Shown here: positions 6,395 through 11,715 of the stretch, in pieces | Layout of the letters: the number at the start of each line of letters is the position of its first letter | Numbering within the stretch: position 1 is the first letter of the stretch | Source: Candidatus Uhrbacteria bacterium | GTDB lineage: Bacteria > Patescibacteriota > Patescibacteriia > 2-12-FULL-60-25 | Direction: 5' to 3' | NCBI GenBank assembly: GCA_023246325.1 | Contig: JAHFIO010000018.1 | Span: forward strand, 1-11,715 | DNA: 11,715 nucleotides | Notes under the pieces: model-generated | Database searches by the model: none | Told to the model about the DNA's origin: nothing | The model's input: only the letters and a program-made list of their open reading frames with translations | Made by a program: the position numbers and the translations under genes

Positions 6395-6409
6395 CTCTAG
6401 AGGCGTTCC

Positions 6410-6670
6410 ATGAAAAACACAAAACCTGATTTGGATTTTTATGAATTTGTAGCATTCATATTCAGTGTAATAGCATTCTTCTGCTTTCTCACCACACTCT
6501 TCATTCATGATGCAGGATCTGAACTTTTTCATTATTTCATTACTGGGTTTAGCCTTATCACTGCGATTCTACTTGCTCTATGCATATATCATGGTCGAAA
6601 ATCATGGGTGCATATACTTTCTTTTCTCGTTTTTACTTGTGACATTATTATATCAATATTTTTGTATTAA
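6410..6670 (+). CDS. Small three-helix membrane protein, unknown function
   Basis: I do not recognise this protein. Its 86 residues begin with a short charged cytoplasmic stretch (MKNTKPDLDFYE), followed by three predicted membrane helices at about 12-32, 40-60 and 66-85. GAGG (6400-6403), 6 nt before the ATG, is a fair Shine-Dalgarno. The gene is divergent from murC with overlapping promoters, so the two may be balanced against each other, but there is nothing to link the functions. It contains one ATCCTGC-word copy (6512). Confidence 0.75.
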   Translation: MKNTKPDLDFYEFVAFIFSVIAFFCFLTTLFIHDAGSELFHYFITGFSLITAILLALCIYHGRKSWVHILSFLVFTCDIIISIFLY

Positions 6671-6679
6671 AAAGGCGCA

Positions 6680-6708
6680 TTGACAAAAATAAGAAAAAGA
6701 TATATATA
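6680..6708 (+). promoter_or_regulatory. tRNA-Glu promoter
   Basis: A perfect TTGACA (6680-6685) is followed by a 17-nt A-rich spacer and TATATA (6703-6708, 5 of 6). Transcription would start near 6715, only a few bases before the tRNA. It is among the strongest promoters in the window, as expected for a stable RNA. Confidence 0.8.
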
Positions 6709-6718
6709 GTTTAAATCA

Positions 6719-6791
6719 GGCGTCTTCGTCTAGTGGTCAGGACACCAGACTTTCAATCTGGCTAACGGGAGTTCGAATCTCCTAGGCGTCA
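6719..6791 (+). tRNA. trnE: tRNA-Glu (anticodon UUC)
   Basis: The 73-nt cloverleaf has a 7-bp acceptor (GGCGTCT with AGGCGTC, two G-U pairs), the D-arm region TCGTCTAGTGGTCAGGA, an anticodon stem CCAGA/TCTGG with loop CTTTCAA (anticodon TTC at 6752-6754), and a T-arm GGGAG-TTCGAAT-CTCCT. The discriminator base is A6791. CCA is not encoded, so it must be added by a nucleotidyltransferase. The D-arm and T-arm closely resemble E. coli tRNA-Glu. Confidence 0.95.
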
Positions 6792-6799
6792 CTTCTCTC

Positions 6800-6826
6800 A
6801 TCCTGCCGTATATGGCGGGATTTTTT
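6800..6826 (+). terminator. tRNA-Glu terminator built on the ATCCTGC word
   Basis: ATCCTGCC (6800-6807) pairs with GGCGGGAT (6814-6821) through 8 bp including one G-U, with a 6-nt loop, followed by six T. The second arm differs from a perfect inverted copy of the word by one base. It lies 8 nt after the tRNA. Confidence 0.9.
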
Positions 6827-6827
6827 A

Positions 6828-6856
6828 TTGACATATATTCAAAAATAAAATATAAC
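6828..6856 (+). promoter_or_regulatory. Promoter of the 216-aa gene
   Basis: A perfect TTGACA (6828-6833) directly after the tRNA terminator is followed by a 17-nt spacer and TATAAC (6851-6856, 5 of 6). The start would be near 6863, giving a leader of about 24 nt that contains the Shine-Dalgarno. Confidence 0.8.
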
Positions 6857-6873
6857 CATACTGGTACATTCAC

Positions 6874-6879
6874 AAGGAG
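6874..6879 (+). promoter_or_regulatory. Shine-Dalgarno of the 216-aa gene
   Basis: AAGGAG lies 7 nt before the ATG at 6887 and sets the start of the 216-aa protein. Confidence 0.9.
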
Positions 6880-6886
6880 ATATACC

Positions 6887-7537
6887 ATGGATGAAACTAC
6901 ACTGTGGAACCTGCTCGTCGCACGTTGCAAAGAACGAAATATACCCCTTATGGCACTACATAGACTTGTAGACCCAATGGAATTCAGAACGCGAGATGAA
7001 ATGCTTGATGTCCTTGTACGAAATTATAAGCCAACACAAAATCTACTTCGTGTTGGTGAGACATTGCTAAAAATGGAATATAAACCATTGCCACCGCGTG
7101 AAACGCTTGAAAAGCAATTTGGTGGAAAAGGTAGCGTTTCAATTGTATATGATGGACGACAATTTTTTCCGCATCCATCACGAGCAGACTCCCAAACGAA
7201 TGATGGAGACCGTGGACTTGTCATATACTGTGTCAAAACCATTGTAATCGCGCAATCAACTGAAGTGATCATTGAATCCATGCGACATGATGGGTATATG
7301 CCTGCAACTGAAAAAGAATTGCTGGCATATATATCCTATACGCCATTCGCAGGCATTCCATATCCTCTGGTAGCGCTGGGATCTTTCGCAATCGATGATG
7401 AAAACGCCTTTTATCCAACATTTGATTGCAATTGGACGCATAATAATAACTTCATCGAAAAATTGTCTGCTCTTCGTGTAAACGAAGTGTGGACACCTGC
7501 ATTTAGCTTTCTATGTATACGTCCACATATCGGATAA
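6887..7537 (+). CDS. Hypothetical cytoplasmic protein, 216 aa
   Basis: I do not recognise this family. AAGGAG at 6874-6879, spaced 7 nt, decides the start at 6887; the frame is open further upstream to 6812 but that would run through the terminator and promoter. There is no signal peptide or membrane helix. Residues 1-60 look helical (LWNLLVARCKERNIPLMALHRLVDP). From about 82 on, strands alternate with loops, including the segment HDGYMPATEKELLAYISYT (134-152) and then PYPLVALGSF (158-167). The gene is a single-gene unit with a near-consensus promoter, strong Shine-Dalgarno and perfect terminator, so it may be well expressed. It contains no ATCCTGC word inside the coding region, although terminators on both sides are made of it. 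Confidence 0.85.
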   Translation: MDETTLWNLLVARCKERNIPLMALHRLVDPMEFRTRDEMLDVLVRNYKPTQNLLRVGETLLKMEYKPLPPRETLEKQFGGKGSVSIVYDGRQFFPHPSRADSQTNDGDRGLVIYCVKTIVIAQSTEVIIESMRHDGYMPATEKELLAYISYTPFAGIPYPLVALGSFAIDDENAFYPTFDCNWTHNNNFIEKLSALRVNEVWTPAFSFLCIRPHIG

Positions 7538-7544
7538 GCTCTGC

Positions 7545-7571
7545 ATCCTGCCAAGTCGGCAGGATTTTTTT
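7545..7571 (+). terminator. Terminator formed by an inverted pair of the ATCCTGC word
   Basis: ATCCTGCC (7545-7552) and its exact complement GGCAGGAT (7558-7565) form a perfect 8-bp stem with a 5-nt loop, followed by a run of T to 7571. It lies 7 nt after the 216-aa gene stop. Inverted pairs of uptake words doubling as terminators are well known in Neisseria and Haemophilus. Confidence 0.95.
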
Positions 7572-7575
7572 ATAG

Positions 7576-7604
7576 TTGCTCAAGTTATGCACGCGACATA
7601 TTAT
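7576..7604 (+). promoter_or_regulatory. glyA promoter, leaderless geometry
   Basis: TTGCTC (7576-7581) is followed by a 17-nt spacer and TATTAT (7599-7604, 5 of 6), then 6 nt to the ATG at 7611. Transcription would start at or next to the A of the ATG. Confidence 0.65.
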
Positions 7605-7610
7605 AAGACT

Positions 7611-8873
7611 ATGAAAAATTTACATGATATTGATCCGACAATTGCAAACCTCATTTTTAAAGAAACTCAACGCCAACGCGATGGATTAGAATTAATTGCA
7701 AGCGAAAATTATGTAAGCGAAGCAGTTTTACAAGCTTTAGGCTCACCATTAACAAATAAATATTCTGAAGGATACCCAGGAAAAAGATATTATGCAGGCA
7801 ACCAAGTAATAGATGAAATTGAAACAGTTGCAATTGAACGTGCGAAAAAATTATTTCATGCAGAACACGTAAACGTTCAGCCACATGCAGGCGCGCAGGC
7901 GAATTTCGCTGTATACCTGGCATTAGCAAAACCAGGCGATACAATTCTCGCCATGGATTTAGGCGCGGGCGGACATCTCACGCATGGATCACCCGCAAAT
8001 TTTAGTGGAAAATGGTTTCATATTATTCCATATGGCGTACGTCGAGACACCGAGCTCGTTGATATGGAGGAAGTTCGCGCGCTCGCCAAAAAACATAAGC
8101 CAAAAATTATTCTTGCAGGATTCAGCGCCTATCCACGTAAACTTGATTTCAAAACTTTCGCAGATATCGCACATGAAGTAGGTGCATATCTTTTTGTAGA
8201 TATGGCACATGTAGCCGGGTTAATTGCTACACAATTATACCCAGACCCAATTCCGTATGCAGATGTTGTTACAACAACTACACATAAAACATTACGCGGT
8301 CCACGCGGGGGAATGATTTTATGTAAAATAACCGATCGACTTGATCCAGATGGCAAAAAAAACCTTGCACAAAAAATTGATAGCGCGGTATTTCCTGGAT
8401 CACAAGGCGGACCACTTGAGCATTGCATTGCGGCAAAAGCCGTATGCTTTGAAGAAGCACTCCATCCTGCATTTAAAAAATACCAGGAACACGTATTAGA
8501 AAACTCGAAAGCCATGGCGGAAGTATTTATATCTGAAGGCGCGAGATTGGTTTCAGGGGGAACGGAAAACCATTTGATATTGGTAGATGTCACAACATGG
8601 GGACTGGGCGGAAAAGATGCTGAACATATTTTAGATGAAGTTGGAATTTCAACAAATAAAAATATGCTCCCATTCGATGAAAGAAAACCAATGGATCCAT
8701 CCGGCATACGATTAGGATCTGCAGCAATAACGACGCGCGGATTTAACTGCGAAGATTCAATTGCGCTTGCGAAAACAATCGCCACCGTATTAAAATCTCC
8801 CGCCGACACAATAAAAAAAACCGCGGCACAAGAACATGTCGCGGCATTAACAAAAAAATATCCAATATATTAA
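7611..8873 (+). CDS. glyA: Serine hydroxymethyltransferase
   Basis: GlyA interconverts serine and glycine with tetrahydrofolate, forming 5,10-methylene-THF, a PLP-dependent cytoplasmic reaction. From the ATG at 7611 the protein has 420 residues, the normal length. Motifs: RQRDGLELIASENYVS (21-36), the tyrosine-rich NKYSEGYPGKRYYAG (49-63), NVQPHAGAQAN (88-98), GGHLTHG (120-126), VDMAHVAGLIA (196-206, Asp197 pairs with the PLP ring nitrogen), TTTTHKTLRGPRGG (221-234, Lys226 is the Schiff-base lysine), FPGSQGGPLEH (261-271) and SGIRLGSAAITTRG (364-377, Arg367 binds the carboxylate). The frame is open 24 nt upstream, but those codons overlap the promoter and add nothing conserved. It supplies the substrate of FolD, encoded nearby. 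It holds two ATCCTGC-word copies (8115, 8464). Confidence 0.98.
   Translation: MKNLHDIDPTIANLIFKETQRQRDGLELIASENYVSEAVLQALGSPLTNKYSEGYPGKRYYAGNQVIDEIETVAIERAKKLFHAEHVNVQPHAGAQANFAVYLALAKPGDTILAMDLGAGGHLTHGSPANFSGKWFHIIPYGVRRDTELVDMEEVRALAKKHKPKIILAGFSAYPRKLDFKTFADIAHEVGAYLFVDMAHVAGLIATQLYPDPIPYADVVTTTTHKTLRGPRGGMILCKITDRLDPDGKKNLAQKIDSAVFPGSQGGPLEHCIAAKAVCFEEALHPAFKKYQEHVLENSKAMAEVFISEGARLVSGGTENHLILVDVTTWGLGGKDAEHILDEVGISTNKNMLPFDERKPMDPSGIRLGSAAITTRGFNCEDSIALAKTIATVLKSPADTIKKTAAQEHVAALTKKYPIY
8813..8844 (-). terminator. Possible terminator of the protease gene, inside the 3' end of glyA
   Basis: On the minus strand, CCGCG (8844-8840) pairs with CGCGG (8825-8821), with two further pairs beyond one mismatch, and eight T follow (8820-8813). 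It lies 43 nt past the protease stop codon and within the last glyA codons. No plus-strand U-run follows it, so it would serve only the protease. Confidence 0.5.
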
Positions 8874-8886
8874 ACCTGTCTCTATC

Positions 8887-9582
8887 TTATAAACACCCAC
8901 CAGTTTTTTTAGAAGAAATTTTCCAAGATTCAATCCATTTCCAACCGTATACATATTTATTGACCAATTGATCATACGTATATTGTGCAGTTCCAGACGC
9001 GGTTTCCAAGTCTGGATCAAGCACAAAAAACATTTTTTCGCTGAAACCGGTGACAAGCAATACATGTTCATCATTTGTAAACGGACGTACACGAAGCGCA
9101 ATAAGCACAGGTCGACCTGAACCAATTTCAGTCCGCAATTCCATTTCTGTTAATGCGCGAGAAATATGTTCTGCTTGAATATCTACAAGAGATAAAAGCG
9201 GCGTAACACGTTCGAGGTCTAATACACGATTGCATCCCGATATAAGACATGCGTCTGGTACACAACAATTTTTTCCTGTTTCAATGCTTGCGACCTTACA
9301 AGCAGAAACTGGATTTCCATTATATTCCGCAAGCATAGACAAGGTCGCTGTCCAACACCATAATGTACATTGCTGAACTTTATATTCAATAGGCAACGTA
9401 ATTGCTTTTTTATATTTTTCCTGCACAATACATGCCGCATTCGGCAATTGACGTGGCGTCAAATGTGTAGGTGGATATATACAAGCCTTCGGGGAATCTT
9501 CACTTTCCGTATCTTTTTCTTCACCGCATGTGGAGCACGCACACATGCTGAGCAATAAAAGGGCAAGCATTTTTTTAATCAT
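8887..9582 (-). CDS. Secreted papain-like cysteine protease (C39_2/C70-like)
   Basis: The 231-residue protein starts with an export signal (MIKKMLALLLLSMCACS). A Cys at 14, 16 or 19 could be lipidated, but the lipobox is not canonical. A polar linker (20-50) is followed by a papain-like domain: oxyanion Gln70/71, catalytic CWTATLSML (Cys76), a cysteine-rich segment KVASIETGKNCC...CN (96-118) typical of the AvrRpt2-like C70 and Peptidase_C39_2 families, EHVLLVTGF (172-180, His173) and VLDPDLE (187-193, Asp189). The Cys-His-Asp triad is therefore complete. The 13 cysteines suggest disulfides outside the cell. The start at 9582 is supported by GAGGAA just upstream; the frame is open to 9612. It is convergent with glyA (13-nt gap) and divergent from folD. 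It has no ATCCTGC word. Substrate unknown; degradation of host or neighbour proteins is conjecture. Confidence 0.8.
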   Translation of the reverse strand: MIKKMLALLLLSMCACSTCGEEKDTESEDSPKACIYPPTHLTPRQLPNAACIVQEKYKKAITLPIEYKVQQCTLWCWTATLSMLAEYNGNPVSACKVASIETGKNCCVPDACLISGCNRVLDLERVTPLLSLVDIQAEHISRALTEMELRTEIGSGRPVLIALRVRPFTNDEHVLLVTGFSEKMFFVLDPDLETASGTAQYTYDQLVNKYVYGWKWIESWKISSKKTGGCL

Positions 9583-9584
9583 AT

Positions 9585-9590
9585 TTCCTC
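9585..9590 (-). promoter_or_regulatory. Shine-Dalgarno of the protease gene
   Basis: GAGGAA (9590-9585) on the minus strand lies 2 nt before the ATG at 9582 (about 4 nt from the GAGG core). It favours this start over the ATG at 9612, for which I see no such site. A TTGACG (9638-9633) farther upstream could be a -35, but I found no matching -10. Confidence 0.65.
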
Positions 9591-9640
9591 TTTTGTAAAG
9601 TACAAAATACATCTTGCCATATGCGCGCTATACGTCAAGG

Positions 9641-9669
9641 TTGCCGTACATGCTAATCTCAGTTACTCT
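9641..9669 (+). promoter_or_regulatory. folD promoter, leaderless geometry
   Basis: TTGCCG (9641-9646) is followed by a 17-nt spacer and TACTCT (9664-9669), then 6 nt to the ATG at 9676. Each hexamer alone is weak. The exact match to the geometry at glyA, murC and secA makes it credible. Confidence 0.5.
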
Positions 9670-9675
9670 GTACGC

Positions 9676-10506
9676 ATGCATATTATAGACGGCAAATCAC
9701 TAGCACAAAAAATACATTCCGAAATTCGGCAGGATATAGACGCACTCGCACATAAACCAACGCTTGGTGTTTTATTAGTTGGTACTGATGCAGCATCACA
9801 TATCTATGTTAGTTTAAAAGAAAAAGCCGCTCATGAAGCCGGAATACTTACTGATATTCGAAGACTACCAATAGATTGCACTGATCAAGAAATTTTAAAA
9901 ATTATTTCTGAGTGGAATGCTGATGCAAATATCTCAGGCATTTTACTCCAACTACCCCTTCCACCCGGTCATGATACGAATGCGCTCATACAATCCATTG
10001 ATGTGCACAAAGATGTCGACGGATTTCATCCTGCAAATATAAAAAAATTACTCTCAGGCGAAGGTAAAATTGTTTCACCTGTGCATGAAGGCATTTTGCG
10101 ATTAATTGCATCCACAGGAATTGATCCGCGGCAAAAACGAACTATTCTCATTGCTAACAGTGATATATTTGCAATACCACTTGAATACATATTACGACGT
10201 GCTGGTTTTTTAGTTGAGCGCATGTCTGCAGAATCCTTGAATGCAGAACTGCTTGCAAAGGCAGATGTGATTATAAGTGCATGTGGAAAACCATTTTTTA
10301 TTTCCGCCGGGATGATTACAGATGGTGCAATATTAATTGATGTAGGCACAACCTATCTCCCAAATGGAAAAGTGGTGGGAGATTTTGATCTCCCAAGTTT
10401 TGAAAAATCAGAATGTTATATAACACCCGTACCAGGAGGTGTTGGACCAATGACGGTTGCGCTCCTTTTAAAAAATATTTTACAACTTGCTACGTCGAAC
10501 ACGTGA
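9676..10506 (+). CDS. folD: FolD-family methylene-THF dehydrogenase/cyclohydrolase, degenerate NADP motif
   Basis: FolD oxidises 5,10-methylene-THF with NADP and hydrolyses the product to 10-formyl-THF. The 276 residues keep the folate half: YVSLKEKAA (44-52, Tyr44 and catalytic Lys48), GILLQLPLPPGHD (88-100, Gln92), KDVDGFHPAN (112-121, Asp115) and PVPGGVGPMTVALLLKN (251-267). The dinucleotide-binding loop is altered: the usual G-x-S-x-I-V-G-x-P is A-N-S-D-I-F-A-I-P (160-168), with both glycines lost, and the upstream P-C/V-T-P motif is S-P-V-H-E (134-138). The Rossmann core (ADVIISACGKPFFI, GAILIDVGTT) is otherwise kept. Cofactor choice or dehydrogenase activity may therefore be changed. 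The 3' end overlaps the convergent 128-aa gene by 27 nt. It holds two copies of the ATCCTGC word (9729, 10028). Its substrate comes from GlyA. Confidence 0.93.
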   Translation: MHIIDGKSLAQKIHSEIRQDIDALAHKPTLGVLLVGTDAASHIYVSLKEKAAHEAGILTDIRRLPIDCTDQEILKIISEWNADANISGILLQLPLPPGHDTNALIQSIDVHKDVDGFHPANIKKLLSGEGKIVSPVHEGILRLIASTGIDPRQKRTILIANSDIFAIPLEYILRRAGFLVERMSAESLNAELLAKADVIISACGKPFFISAGMITDGAILIDVGTTYLPNGKVVGDFDLPSFEKSECYITPVPGGVGPMTVALLLKNILQLATSNT

Positions 10507-10866
10507 AAAATGCGCTGCGAGTGGAATCATAATCACTTCCATACCATATTGAACTTTCAGTACTGGATCCAAAATAAGATACGCAACATATCCCCACATA
10601 TATAAATCCACTAAAGCAGAAATAGCGCAGGTAAGAGCAAGCCATTGAAGCATCAATATGCCAATATCTTTATGTGTTGGTGCTGTATGTTTAAAAATCC
10701 ATTCGGCGAAAACAAGTGCAATAACTGACGTAAAAAAAACAACGAGGATATCACGGCCCAATCCACGAAATCCCATTGGAAGGATATACAATAATCCTGC
10801 TGAGAGAAAAAAAGAAACAAACCATTTTACTATAATGAGAAGCGTGGAACGAAGAAAAGATTTCAT
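10480..10866 (-). CDS. Four-helix membrane protein, 128 aa, unknown function
   Basis: I do not recognise the family. From the ATG at 10866 the product has predicted membrane helices at about 8-30, 38-58, 67-87 and 90-114, and a short basic C-terminus (SRVRRSKL). The frame is open upstream to 10971, but those codons lie inside the permease gene and precede the -10 box, so the shorter form is preferred. It lies 7 nt downstream of the permease stop on the same strand and may also be co-transcribed with it. It contains one copy of the ATCCTGC word (10794). Confidence 0.75.
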   Translation of the reverse strand: MKSFLRSTLLIIVKWFVSFFLSAGLLYILPMGFRGLGRDILVVFFTSVIALVFAEWIFKHTAPTHKDIGILMLQWLALTCAISALVDLYMWGYVAYLILDPVLKVQYGMEVIMIPLAAHFSRVRRSKL

Positions 10867-10872
10867 ATATAT

Positions 10873-10881
10873 ATTATAGCA
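10873..10881 (-). promoter_or_regulatory. Extended -10 promoter of the 128-aa membrane gene
   Basis: On the minus strand, TGC directly precedes a perfect TATAAT (10878-10873), an extended -10. It ends exactly 6 nt before the ATG at 10866 and overlaps the stop codon of the permease gene. I see no good -35 at 17 nt (TTCTGC is at 18 nt). Confidence 0.6.
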
Positions 10882-11715
10882 CAAATAACTTTTGAAGCAG
10901 AATGGCAAGGAATACGGTGCCGCATATCCAAGGGGTAGCAAGTCGCCACCCTGTTTTTGTATGTTCAACATTTTTTAAAACAGTATATGCCATAGCGCAA
11001 ATAAGCAAAGCATTTAATGTACTTATATACGAACCAAGAAATTCAATAATATCAATAAAATTTTTCGACACAAGAAATAATACCGTTATCGGCAGGATAA
11101 GGGCTACTACACGTGATGTTTTTAAAGAAAATTTTGCATCATGCATACACATTGCTTGAAGGGCCTCTGTATTCACCACAAATGCGCATGCTATGGCAAG
11201 AAAACCGATTGCAGAAATAGTCCAACCAAATCCATGTGGTAGAGAAAGTGCGAGTGATGCAGGATCAAGATTTATGTTTCTTGTATTTGCCGCATATGCA
11301 AAAATTCCGAAAAGCCACATAAGAAGCGCACTCAGGAGAGACCCTGCTGTAACAGCGAGTCTGGATTTTTGTGCATCAAAATTTGACACCTCAACGATTT
11401 CTGAAATAACAGGCCAACCGAGTAAAGCAAATATAAAAATACCAAATGGAATTTTTGAAAATGTAGGAAAAATAAATACTGAAAATGCTCCCCCATCTGC
11501 ATTTGGAATAAAAAATATAATCAGAAGTAGAAAAAGAAAAACAAGACTTGTTGCAAGCGCACTTTCCACTTTTGCAATTATAGCAAGTCCATACAAAACA
11601 GTGATTACTCCTCCTGCCCAAAAAATCATTTGGAATAGACCTGTCCCAAATCCTGCCCCTGTCACCATAGTAATAAGCGCATGTAAAAAACCTCCACCAA
11701 GAATAATATAAATTG
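10874..11715 (-). CDS. Amino-acid permease (aromatic/AAAP-like), partial, N-terminus beyond window
   Basis: This is an integral membrane transporter. The frame stays open to the window edge, so the true start lies outside; the ATG at 11668 is internal. About 279 residues are visible, with eight or nine hydrophobic helices. The first visible segment IYIILGGGFLHALITMVTGAG and the helix FGIFIFALLGWPVISEIVEV suggest the HAAAP/AAAP branch of the amino-acid permeases (TyrP/Mtr type), which import aromatic amino acids with protons. The substrate cannot be read from the sequence. Unlike most CPR hypotheticals it belongs to a widespread transporter class and fits a cell that imports amino acids. It carries three copies of the ATCCTGC word (11092, 11259, 11650). 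Confidence 0.65.
   Translation of the reverse strand, partial: IYIILGGGFLHALITMVTGAGFGTGLFQMIFWAGGVITVLYGLAIIAKVESALATSLVFLFLLLIIFFIPNADGGAFSVFIFPTFSKIPFGIFIFALLGWPVISEIVEVSNFDAQKSRLAVTAGSLLSALLMWLFGIFAYAANTRNINLDPASLALSLPHGFGWTISAIGFLAIACAFVVNTEALQAMCMHDAKFSLKTSRVVALILPITVLFLVSKNFIDIIEFLGSYISTLNALLICAMAYTVLKNVEHTKTGWRLATPWICGTVFLAILLQKLFVL

Larger units (their letters stand above)
175..11656. repeat. Dispersed word ATCCTGC, 26 copies (candidate DNA uptake sequence)
   Basis: Plus-strand ATCCTGC starts at 1107, 2234, 3026, 3134, 3389, 3675, 4129, 5778, 5969, 6800, 7545, 8464, 10028, 10794 and 11650 (15). GCAGGAT starts at 175, 1715, 3757, 5257, 6227, 6512, 7559, 8115, 9729, 11092 and 11259 (11). 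About one copy is expected by chance. The base after ATCCTGC is A or C in 24 of 26. Seven copies extend to ATCCTGCCG (at 173, 3755, 4129, 6800, 7557, 9727, 11090, either strand). Within genes the word is read as Ala-Gly (8), Pro-Ala (6), Gln-Asp (5) and Ile-Leu (3); four copies are intergenic. Neither protein sequence nor one strand explains it. The longest gaps cover the 260-aa gene, the 216-aa gene and the protease gene. Confidence 0.85.

Noticed and set aside
6874..6890. Start region of the 216-aa gene matches the phage T7 gene 10/pET-type ribosome site over about 17 bases
   Set aside because: The surrounding sequence is natural and continuous (tRNA terminator, native promoter, open reading frame). 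A good Shine-Dalgarno plus ATG explains most of the match; I see no vector backbone.
10507..10866. Plus-strand frame at 10658-10879 as a gene
   Set aside because: It lies antisense to the membrane-protein gene, and has no ribosome site or recognisable product.
175..11656. Reading the ATCCTGC word as a Chi or KOPS-type oriented site
   Set aside because: Such sites are skewed to one strand within a replichore. Here the orientations are 15 to 11, close to balanced, although one window cannot exclude it fully.
1..11715. CRISPR array, insertion sequence or prophage
   Set aside because: No regularly spaced direct repeats, transposase, integrase or terminal inverted repeats were found.

Overview
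The window looks like a stretch of chromosome from a compact, AT-rich bacterium that uses the standard code (TGA and TAA act as stops, Trp is TGG). Intergenic sequence is only about 6% of the window. SecA carries an insertion, and the genes are small, unclustered housekeeping genes mixed with lineage-specific hypotheticals. This is most reminiscent of Patescibacteria/CPR. That assignment is an inference from style and was not tested by phylogeny.

Layout. The left half lies mostly on the minus strand. Reading in gene direction from right to left, it contains murC (6359-5025), a 260-aa hypothetical (4968-4186), an 82-aa coiled-coil protein (4103-3855), murB (3809-2829), a short ribosome-hibernation factor (2810-2496), a secreted Ala/Lys-rich coiled-coil protein (2398-1838) and secA (1775 to beyond the window). 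The centre lies on the plus strand: a small membrane protein (6410-6670), tRNA-Glu(UUC) (6719-6791), a 216-aa hypothetical (6887-7537) and glyA (7611-8873). The right part holds a secreted papain-like cysteine protease (minus, 9582-8887), folD (plus, 9676-10506), a four-helix membrane protein (minus, 10866-10480) and an amino-acid permease cut by the window edge (minus, 10874 onward). Together the genes cover peptidoglycan precursor synthesis (MurB, MurC), protein export (SecA and three exported or membrane hypotheticals), one-carbon metabolism (GlyA, FolD), amino-acid uptake and ribosome protection.

The most striking feature is not a gene. The heptamer ATCCTGC (or its reverse complement GCAGGAT) occurs 26 times in 11.7 kb where about one is expected. 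It occurs in both orientations with no strand bias, in several reading frames and between genes. Twice it, or a one-base variant, forms the two arms of an intrinsic terminator. Seven copies extend to ATCCTGCCG. This resembles the DNA uptake sequences (DUS/USS) of Neisseriaceae and Pasteurellaceae, and I propose it as a candidate uptake or other genome-wide recognition word. Three hypothetical genes with strong Shine-Dalgarno sequences lack it entirely.

A second pattern concerns expression. secA, murC, glyA, folD and the 128-aa membrane gene have a promoter whose -10 box ends exactly 6 nt before the ATG, which implies leaderless mRNAs; murB has a weaker version. Several hypothetical genes instead use strong Shine-Dalgarno sites. 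The secA promoter is embedded in the terminator hairpin of the upstream secreted-protein gene.
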